NCBI GenBank assembly: GCA_010909165.1
Contig: MU008171.1
Coordinates: 620,001-684,000, forward strand
DNA from: Anthoceros angustus
Taxonomy: Eukaryota; Streptophyta; Anthocerotopsida; Anthocerotales; Anthocerotaceae
DNA: 64,000 bases
Direction of reading: 5' to 3'
Below are positions 55,626 to 64,000 of this stretch, in pieces. The notes below the pieces were generated by a model. The model did not search any database, had not been told where the DNA came from, and was given only the letters and a program-made list of their open reading frames with translations. Every line of letters starts with the position of its first letter. Within the stretch, counting starts at the first letter, position 1. Position numbers and translations under genes: made by a program.

Positions 55626-58600
55626 GCCTATCTACGATGATCGGATATGACCTTTGGCGACAATACCCCAATATGCCCACTATGTAAGAATCGTTACATG
55701 GGCATACGCTAAAAACAATGCAAGTCGGCATTGGAGTTCTTTCATTCTGTTGGTTGATCACTCTTCTAGTCTAGACCTTCTCCATTTACCTCCTTCTCCT
55801 CGTTACAATCGTCATCGCTTTCATCTTGGACATCGAGTGCATGGTTGCGGATGGGGACGAAGGGCACTCGACTTCTCCTAATTACTTTCTTATCGATGCA
55901 TATAGATGTTTCCTTGAGTTAATCCACCACTGGAGGTGCAACAAGGCGAGGAGGTCGCCATGGAACTGAGCTGGACCTAGAAACGAGGCTAGACCAGTGA
56001 ATGGACGAAATAAACTGTCCGTTAATAGAGGAAGAGCATGCAAACGGGCCGCGGGAAGAGAGATGTCATGTCGTTGTCAGAGATGGGAAACAGAGCACCT
56101 AAGACTCTATGACCGGATATCGACTAGAGCATCCCGGCATAAGNGGTTACCAAAAGATCCAAAATCGCAATTCATGTAAAATGTGTGGACAAAGTTGAAA
56201 AATCGAGGTTGACCAAACTTTTGCATTCTACAGCCATCATGTCCCCAAGCGGATGGCCAACTAAGGTTACAATCAACCTCTACACTAGGCATTCACACAC
56301 TCAAGCGGATGCCCAAAAGCATGTGAAAGGCAACTAGCAATAACATGGATCAAGCATCACACAAAGGCACAAAATGATGACCCAAACGTACTTGTGACAT
56401 GTCAAGAAAGTGTGTGATGTGGTTGATGAAGGTTTTAGCTGCAGTCCGCAACCGCTTGGTATCTTTTGTGTTTGACAACGGACAAGAAGCAGATTGGTTT
56501 CCCAAAACTAGACGATGCTTGCTTTCACATAGTCCCGAAGGATGTCAGACCTTGCTTTCCTTCTAGCCCCACACCATGTTCTCTAGCCTGAAACATATCC
56601 TCCCTGCCTGGTGCTCAAAGCTTTGATGGATCTGCCTCCTGCTCACTCCTATGTGCCGAGAAAGGCTTGAAATGAGGCCCTTGCCTTGGATATTCTCTGA
56701 TAAGATAATGTTGAACAAGGTGTTCCTTGCTCACAATTTTGTCACCAACTTGAACATCCTTAAAGGTTTAAGAATGTTCAAGTTGGTGATAAATTTAAAG
56801 TTTAAAGTTTCAACTTGTGCAATTTCAACAACAATGCTCCCAATGGTGGCTTTTGGCATCTAAACTTCCATATCTTTACGACATTCTACCGTGTATCCAC
56901 TTGTAATCTCTAGAAATTGATGAGCTGATTTGCGAGCCATGTCCTGCTTGCGATGTACCGGGCATTCCTTAACACCAGAAACAGTGGCCATAGCTTGTTG
57001 CCGCTCTCTAAACTTCTGTACATGGACAGTTGAAGTTTGGGCACCCTTGGTTTCTTGCGTGGTAGCAATTGCATCCTCTCATGCTCCACCTTCCTCTCTT
57101 ACTGGCCGCGCGCAGGGTGCTGATATGATACCCGGGCACATCTGTTGCCAACATGTCCATGCGCCACGGTGCATGACCACTGCCCTACTGGCCGGGCCGC
57201 ACTGCAGTGTGCAGAGCGGCAGCCATACTCGCCCATGACATATAAGGGGATGCGCTGACGAAATGACAATGTCAATGGGAATTACGAAACTCATGTGGAG
57301 TGCTGCGTCATGCATCCCGCATAACTGTAATATTATTGCTCGTAAGTGTAATAAATTTTGTAATAAAACTACACCCATTGTTATAGTGATGGGTCCCCTC
57401 GTTTGACCTCTACACTTGAGGAATACCAAGATTCCTTGCTAGTCTCCTTCCTGGCAACTCTTGAACACCAACTTCACTACAAGATGCTTCATGTTATAGT
57501 GTTTGCCCGCCTGGGCTGGGCACAGGCACAGTGTTCTCGGCCGATGGCGGCGTTCATGACCCCGGCTCCGGCTTGATGGTGATTGAGCCATACCTGCTAT
57601 ACGTGTGCACAACTCTAAACAGAGGCACAGCTGCTAGCTGTTAGACTCCAACTTAGTACCCTGCTCATACCTCATGCAACAACCAAGAACAAGTCAGGCA
57701 CATCCCTAAAAGCATCAATCACCTTAGTAAGCAAGCTCGTGCATCCATGGATCCGCCAACAATCACCTTTGCTACAGCAGTCGTGTGATCCTACAAGGTG
57801 ATAGAACAGTTAGAAACAGAATGAGCCAAGGACCACCTAAACCTGCTTGCATACCTTGCCTGTCGTGCAAAAACAATTGGACATCGGAATAGGACAACAT
57901 TCCCTGTTCTCGCAGCCTGTGTATGTGTTGATAACACCAACCAGCTACAAGAATTTGCAGCAACACGACATGATCAACACACTAGCACAACCCTGGTTAT
58001 AGCAATCGCAACTCGTCCATGTCATGATCAACAGCTCAACTACGACTCACATGCACGTCTGGCTGAGAGCTAACTAGAAAAAGAAAGCAACAATCCTGCT
58101 AAATTCCCATAAAATTCCTCATTCAATCAGTGTCTATCAGCCGATCAAACGCGGTGAGTTGAGAGTTCACAACAACAACCAAGCATATTGCCGCAACAAT
58201 TCACACTTGAAGCAAAATGTTAGACTCGAACATCCGCTCAAAATCTCAAAGATGAAGGCTCCAGCATCCCTTAACGGTTACAGCGGTCAGGAGCTCGTCA
58301 TTCCCTCTGGCTCGAAGAAACTCTCAAGACTGTCCTAAACCAAGCACGCTTGCCTCTTGTGTCCCGCGCCCAATCGCTTGTCTCTCTCTCTCTCCGCTGC
58401 TCCCTTTCGTCATGCGTCGCCTTCCATCCTTCTCCATGCTTGTGTTTTCCGGTCTCATCACCGTCATCAGCTCCCGCGCGAATCTCCTTGCTATGATACA
58501 ACAAATCTACTGGTAAATTACCAATAGATAATTTTTGAAGGGGGGGAATATAGTAAACCCCTTCGGTCGAGACAGCACCCCCTTGTCACGATGTACACCC

Positions 58601-58890
58601 TTCCTGCAACAGCATATCTGCCCTACTTTGATAATGTGCACAACCTTTCTGAGCCCATACCTTTGATAAAAGACACACTTGCAAGTCTACACTCCAGAAC
58701 TAGAGCACAGTAGGGTGTGGGCCCGTCTGCGTTTTTGTAGAATGCATAGAGGGCTGCCATTTTCATATGTTTATTACAACCGAAAACTTTTACTTTCAAG
58801 TGGTGGAACACAATGAAAACAATCACTAGCGGAGTCTCATTCAATGGTCGTGAGAACATTGCAACAAACAATTGCTAAAGGAGGAAGTGG

Positions 58891-59166
58891 TCATCGGCAT
58901 CGACAATAGTCATTCAAGAGTGCGGCTGGCGACTCATCCATGCCTTGCGAAATCGAGTCAAGGACCACCACCATATTGCGAAGGCGGTCCATATCCTCTG
59001 CGTCAAAGCTGTCATTCTCCTCCAATGTTTGCTCATATTCATTAGTATAATTCTTGGGCTGAGCTTTGGACGGTGTCGACTGCCACACAACATTTAGGGT
59101 CTGCTGACCCTCATCCAAAAGCTCGCTAATCGTGGTCTTCAACCTTTTGGAACTCAATGCAACCAC
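58891..59166 (-). pseudogene. Gene 1 acidic C-terminal fragment in element B
   Basis: ISELLDEGQQTLNVVWQS and EQTLEENDSFDAEDMDRL align with NSELLEDGQQTLDDVWHS and EKALEENDEFEDG of gene 1 in element D (31943-31632, minus), showing that B descends from the same two-gene family. The 91-codon piece is open but lacks the methylase motifs. Confidence 0.7.
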
Positions 59167-59370
59167 TTGGGCTTTTAGGCAATGCCAGCATCCTTAAAAT
59201 GAACAAAGTTGGTTGCCCATGCGCCCATGCAAGCGTCCTTAAAATCAACAAAGTTAAGTTATTAAAAAGATGTAGGTTTTGAACTTCAAACCTCCTCACT
59301 ACACTTTTCCCAACCACTTGACCCAAGTTTAGCCGCTAAATATTATTTTCTTAGAGGCGTAGCCCATATG

Positions 59371-59610
59371 GCGAGGGTGTGCTAGGGAGGCGGCCCGGCG
59401 CCCATGGGCGTGTTGGGGGGGTGGCGTGGCGCCATGCGGTGTGCTAGGGGCGCCCGGCAGCGCGCCATGGGCGTGTGCTAGGGAGGCGCCGGCCCGGCAT
59501 GCTAGGGGAGGGAGGCGGCGGCCCGGCGCCCATGGGCAAGGTGTGCTAGGGAGGCGGCCCGGCGCCCATGGGCGGTGTGCTAGGGAGGCGGCGGCGCCCT
59601 CCCTGCACCA
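59371..59610. repeat. GC-rich minisatellite inside element B
   Basis: Repeats of GTGTGCTAGGGAGGCG, GGCCCGGCGCCCATGGGC type, unit about 30-45 bp, about six copies; it is the reverse complement of the array in element A. Confidence 0.8.
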
Positions 59611-59699
59611 TCCTCGTGCATCACGGTGAAGCTAGGGGGACAAGAAGGGCAGCGGTATCCTATCACCCGGAAGGTGTGGCCCATTTGCGGGAAGGGTTA

Positions 59700-60436
59700 A
59701 AAGATTTGCGTCCATAGGTGGTTGAAGAGTACAAGTGGTGGGAAGCCTTTTGGGTGGACGGAAGGAGATTGCTATCATTGTGGAGAATAACATTGGGCTA
59801 GTGCTACGTCCTTGGAAGTGGTTTTCACGTGCAGTGGATCATACGGACCACTTCAAGTGCGGATGAAGCTTTCTTTGGATGAGGCATTATTGAGGACCTT
59901 CCACGGTGATATACTTGGGGCATATCAAAATGCCGGAAGGAAACAACGCGGATGAATGGAGATATAATGGAAATCCGGAAGGGATGTTTGCGTGCGTGCA
60001 CTATGGACACGCATAACAGCCATTCGGATTGGGAGAGTCGTGTGTGAAGCTAGATGCACCACGACCTCACTTTCTTATCCACTGGTATCGGACCGAGCAC
60101 ACATGCGTATGGAAGGGAGATATGTGTAGGAATACATAGTCCGTTAGAGTGCTAACCCATCTGGTCTGATGCCGAGGAAAAAAGGGAATAAAGGTCCATT
60201 ACCCAGAAAACATACAGGAGGTGTTTGTGAATGAAACAGCCATCTTGTATTATGGGTTTGTGTTGAACGCACGGAAACATGTGTATGCGGTGGACAAAAA
60301 AGCGATAAGGCATAAGCTTTGCGAGTTGCGCGGCTTCATACAGCCTGCGAGTCAAAGTACCGCTGAAGATAGTTATGACAATGCTGGAGAAGTTGGACCA
60401 ATTGATGACGAAGGATTGAACTCTGGTGATGAGTGA
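59700..60436 (+). pseudogene. C-terminal fragment of the DUF7869-type gene in element B
   Basis: Pieces such as VEEYKWWEAFWVDGR, RMNGDIMEIRKG and, in the open frame 60221-60436, NARKHVYAVDKKAIRHKLCEL-like sequence match gene 2 of element D near 41590-42190. The last piece ends with an acidic tail DDEGLNSGDE and TGA. Upstream frames are interrupted. Confidence 0.7.
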
Positions 60437-60978
60437 AACTAAAATCACGGTTTGTCCCGGGGTCCCAGTGAATGTGTCACAGTTCCGGATATTCTTGTGT
60501 TTGGAAATACCACAATAGGCTTTTGTTGTGTCCTTACTAAACCACATTTTCCTCCCAAAACTGAATTTACAATCGTCCCTTCCCGGAAGGAACGGCCTTC
60601 CTTACCGTTCCTACTTTGCATTAATCCCATAGGTTCGAGTTTGCGACCACCATTCGACAGAAACATTGCTCGATGGAAAGTAGGAACTTTAGTGGGTGAC
60701 ACCCTTTTTTTCGGAGATGTTTTCCGGAATGCCTTAAAAATGCTGTTTTAGGGCCCATCAAAAACCCCCTTCAGAGATTATTTACGGAAAACCCCCGCGA
60801 GATTATTCACCCCCTTCAAAAATTATGATGTTTAATCTGCGTCCCGACTTAACTGGAAACCAATGGCTAGCGAAACATGACATTTCTGGATGTCAAGGTA
60901 TTACATACATCCTACCTCTACATACATGGACTGTCTACAACTGCTGATCCCGATACAGCGCAACTCCAGCATGACATG

Positions 60979-61116
60979 CTACCTCTACCCACCACTTTCT
61001 TGCCACCCCTACCCAAACATCCCTGCCACCTCAATCCACCATTCCCCTACCACCTGTACCCAACAGTTCCCTGCCACCTCAACCCACCATTCCCCTGCCA
61101 CATCTACCCAACACTC
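60979..61116. repeat. Pro/His-coding minisatellite-like repeat
   Basis: CCTGCCACCTCAACCCACCA and CCCCTACCACCTGTACCCAA-type units of about 22 bp alternate about six times. Confidence 0.75.
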
Positions 61117-62631
61117 TAAGCTCGGTCCAAAGTTCTCCTCAAAGCAAAAGTTTATCAAACATGCGGCAGATCCAGGTAGTCTGACCTGCACTCCACACAT
61201 AAGATTCTAGTTTTCCAGTATTATGATTTCTTTTATCTATTCACCTATTTAACACCACGGCTTTTAAGACAAAGCTCACAACCTAGGTTTCAACACCAAA
61301 TGAAATATGTGGGGATGTAGAACATATTTCAAGGGGGTAGAACATACTTCAACATAGGCTTTAGTTACACAACGACTGGACCCTTCGATGGATTGAATCC
61401 AATCTCAGTGTCCAACTGGGAGATTAGATCCCCGCGGATGTGTGCGCTCTCCCCCTCATCGCTCCAAGGTGCGCACTCTCCCACTCCTCGCGATCGAGGT
61501 GTCTACACACCAACATGTTTTCATCACTTACCATTTTGCAATTTTTAGTTTTCAATCACTGATTTCAATATCTATTAAAAAATGGACACTTTCTATAATT
61601 AGTTATTTTTTGGCCAAACGGTTGGCTCTTATGGTATTGGAGAACTTACAAGTGGATTTATTTGTGAATTCCTACACAATGGGAAACTAACAACTGAATT
61701 AATTTGTGAAATTCTACACAATGATTAGTTTTGCATACTTTCGTATCAATCTTTAAGCGGTGTCCAAAGACTAACATAATGTGTATTTTATAAATTAGAT
61801 TCATAAAAATATAACTCAAAACATCATATCGTGCAATAAGCTCCTTCTTGATAGAACCTCAAAACAATTTGGCAGTTGTCATGTAAGAAAATCTCACTTT
61901 TTTAAGGTCGTGAAAGATTTTTTTCTAATTTACATTAAGCTCGCCACGACAACAAAAAGGTTTTCTAATTTAATTAATTTCCAAATCCACATGGGTTTAT
62001 CACACCTACCTAGCAAATTCACTTCAAAATGGAGTGCACTTAATAGAACATCAACCATGCGTAATGGCTCTGAGGCCACGGACTTCGAGGCTTCCAGGGG
62101 CCTGACAAAAGCTCAAGGAGAGAAGCTTCAGCATCTCTTTTCCGTGAGCGGAGCGGCCCTCCTCGGATTGGCGCAGCTTGGCGGCCTGTCCCTTTGGCGT
62201 GCTCGGGCCGTCTAGATTGGTGTCCTTTCTGATTGATCTGGCTGCTGTTTCGGAGGAACTTCTGGAGTTGTTGTGGTCGGTGTCGCGGGGCCTAGTGTTT
62301 GTGCAAAGCAGGGGTCTTGCGATCTGACTCTGTTTAGGAGGTATGATCTGTGGTTTTCACCTGAAAATGGATCTCAGATGCCCTTGTGGAGATACTTTGC
62401 TCTGAGTCTGCACTGCCACCTGATCCAGCTGGATCTAAGGTGCCGCCTCAAAGTTGATTCTTGGAGTTGGTGGGTGGATCTCCTGACCATCTGTGCAGAT
62501 TCACCTTCCCCCTGTGGCTCGATTTTGAATGACGTCTTGCTTACTTGTGACGGATGGTGAAGTGCCTTTCGGAGTAACCATGTCGTGGTGCCACATTTGC
62601 AGAGGCTCCTTGCCTGGCCCTTTCCTTCATC
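61117..62631. other. Upstream region of NRS/ER
   Basis: 61500-62000 is AT-rich without a gene. From about 62050 composition rises, so promoter and 5' UTR probably lie here. A TTTGCAG at about 62596-62602 could be a 5' UTR intron acceptor, but no donor can be fixed. Confidence 0.4.
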
Positions 62632-63742
62632 ATGGTGGCATCTGAGAACGGTCACGCCACTGAGTTGAAGTTTCTTATCTATGGTCGGACTGGTTGGATT
62701 GGGGGGCTGTTAGGGAAGTTGTGTGACCAGCAGAAGATAGCCTACGAATATGGGAAGGGTAGGCTGGAGAACAGATCTCAGATCGAAGAGGACATCAAGA
62801 GTGTGTCGCCGACACATGTGTTCAATGCAGCGGGCGTAACAGGTCGCCCAAACGTGGACTGGTGCGAGAGTCACAAGGTGGAGACCATCAGGGCTAATGT
62901 GGTTGGGACGCTGACCCTCTCTGATGTATGCCGGGAAAATGGACTTCTTCTGATCAACTACGCAACAGGATGCATTTTTGAGTATGATGCTGCTCATTTG
63001 GAAGGCAGTGGCATTGGTTTTAAGGAAGAGGACAAGCCTAATTTCACTGGATCTTTTTATTCCAAGACCAAAGCAATGGTGAGCAAGAAAATGCTGTTTT
63101 GAGTGTGTTCTCACGTTTCTTTTCGTTTGAGCGCTGTGTGCAGTGCCAGCCTATGAATTCAGCGAACGTAGCTACATTGGCAGTATAATGTTTGTTCACG
63201 TCTTTCTGGATTCATTGATCGGTCTTGGTTGCGTTCTGACCTATTTGCGGGCACTGGTGTGATGCTCTAATCCGGTTTTGCACGTGCAGGTTGAGGAGTT
63301 ATTGAAAGAGTTTGACAATGTTTGCACATTGCGTGTGCGGATGCCCATTACTGGGGATCTGACCAATGCCCGTAACTTTGTGACAAAAATTTCCCGCTAT
63401 GAGAAGGTTGTGAACATTCCCAACTCAATGACCATCCTGGATGAGCTGCTGCCAATCTCCATCGAAATGGCCAAACGTAATCTGACTGGCATCTGGAACT
63501 TCACAAATCCTGGTGTCATCAGCCATAATGAAGTCTTGGAGCTGTACAGGGATTATATCGACTCCAGCTTCACTTGGAAGAATTTCAGCCTTGAAGAACA
63601 AGCCAAAGTCATTGTTGCTCCCCGTAGCAACAACGAGTTGGATGCGTCCAAGTTGAAGAAGGAATTTCCGGACCTGCTTTCTATTAAGGAGTCCTTGATC
63701 AAGTATGTGTTTGAGCCTAATAAGAAGACCCTGACTGCTTGA
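62632..63742 (+). CDS. UER1: Bifunctional dTDP/UDP-4-keto-6-deoxy-glucose 3,5-epimerase/4-reductase (NRS/ER)
   Basis: Two exons, 62632-63078 and 63290-63742, join in phase 0 (ATG|GTGAGC ... GTGCAG|GTT) to 299 residues, against about 301 in Arabidopsis NRS/ER. It makes the last two steps of UDP- (or dTDP-) L-rhamnose synthesis in the cytosol, supplying rhamnose for pectin and flavonoid glycosides. The Rossmann NADPH motif is GRTGWIGGLLG (about residues 19-29); VFNAAGVTGRPNVDWCESHK and NYATGCIFEYD follow; the catalytic YSKTK (Tyr-x-x-x-Lys) ends exon 1; exon 2 has NSMTILDELLPISIEMAKRN, NFTNPGVISHNEVLELYRDY and VAPRSNNELDASKLK, all family hallmarks. The frame is intact. The start ATG is the first in frame and agrees with the family N-terminus. 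RHM enzymes share this domain but have an added N-terminal dehydratase, absent here. Confidence 0.95.
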
Positions 63743-64000
63743 GTTTGAGCAGAAAAGTTCTATCAGGTTTGGGGTTGGAATAAGCAGGTTGGACAGACAA
63801 CGGTAAGGAGCACCGCTCTTGCAAATGGAGGTCTGGAAAACTCTTGGGGTGCCTAGTACTTCTACCCACTGAGGAAGTTGCACGAGGTATAGAATGGGAT
63901 AGGTGTCAGTTAATGGAATGACGCTTGGTTTTGCTCGCGGCTGGTCTTATTTGGCCACACCACACAGAGCGATGGTGCAGCATATTTATTAAGTTTTAAA
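63743..64000 (+). other. 3' UTR and flank of NRS/ER
   Basis: No coding similarity. Short AT-rich signals near the end (TATTTATTAAGTTTTAAA) could be part of the polyadenylation region. Confidence 0.5.

Larger units (their letters stand above)
53741..58519. other. Long stretch without recognisable genes
   Basis: No protein family, LTR or TIR pair was recognised. It contains a repeat at about 54614-54725, two perfect palindromes at 55395 and 55604, and one ambiguous base (N) at 56144. Confidence 0.4.
58520..60833 (+). mobile_element. Element B: short TIR element, inverted relative of A
   Basis: The left end is ACCAATAGATAATTTTTGAAG and the right end, reversed, AAACATCATAATTTTTGAAG. The right 200 bp are the reverse complement of the left end of A (AAACCCCCTTC, GGAATGCCTTAAAAA, TAGTGGGTGACACC). 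The left part (58620-58880) is the reverse complement of A's right part. Between them lie a minus-strand fragment of gene 1's acidic tail (ELLDEGQQTLNVVW, 59166-58891), a GC-rich minisatellite and the plus-strand C-terminus of the DUF7869-type gene. At 2.31 kb it cannot be autonomous. No clear target duplication was found. Confidence 0.75.

Noticed and set aside
57079-57429. Possible CACTA right end at TTATAGTG near 57390
   Set aside because: The end CACTATAACAATGGG resembles the 51.3-kb end only weakly and subterminal motifs do not match clearly.

Overview
The window is nuclear DNA of a land plant. Three host genes frame or sit inside it: the last exons of a plant-type ELMO-domain gene at the left edge, a gene of the plant-specific family that starts MSRC(F/Y)P and ends ALPYVIPF at 11.7-13.1 kb (minus strand), and a complete two-exon NRS/ER (UER1) rhamnose-synthesis gene at the right edge. 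All have GT-AG introns, several of only about 80-100 bp. Short introns and DUF7869-type genes hint at a non-seed plant, but that is weak inference. I saw no rRNA, tRNA, CRISPR array or prokaryotic signal.

Layout: (1) 0.1-0.7 kb ELMO gene end. (2) 1.1-10.9 kb one Ty3/gypsy LTR retrotransposon with a tRNA-Met primer site, 577/576 bp LTRs and a 5-bp target duplication, inserted in the first unit of a ~100-bp tandem array; all its genes are broken and most segments are present two or three times in tandem. (3) 11.7-13.1 kb host gene, then 4-5 kb without recognisable genes. (4) 18.5-21.4 kb GC-rich, gag-like coiled-coil transposon coding region with an in-frame stop and frameshifts. (5) 21.5-23.8 kb small TIR element A. 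(6) 27.3-28.0 kb CACTA-type terminus. (7) 28.4-43.9 kb two nested copies of a TIR transposon family: the inner copy D (31172-43109) has 32-bp TIRs, a CATT target duplication and two divergent gene remnants, one ending in a DNA-methylase-like domain, the other a DUF7869-type protein; it interrupts an older copy E. (8) 44.4-45.5 kb unrecognised minus-strand coding remnant; 45.8-46.5 kb solo-LTR-like sequence. (9) 47.7-50.4 kb CACTA TNP2 transposase pseudogene and, at 51.3 kb, another CACTA-like terminus. (10) 52-58.5 kb little that can be named. (11) 58.5-60.8 kb element B, an inverted relative of A. (12) 62.6-63.7 kb NRS/ER.

The most interesting system is the family formed by D, E, A and B. 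D looks like a two-gene DNA transposon pairing a methylase-like protein with a DUF7869-type protein; A and B look like short deletion derivatives keeping only the gene ends, joined by a GC-rich minisatellite. At least ten tandem duplications of 0.3-1.2 kb, with copies differing mainly by short indels, lie in the transposon portions; they may be partly assembly artefact, so broken reading frames there should be read with care. The three host genes have intact frames.
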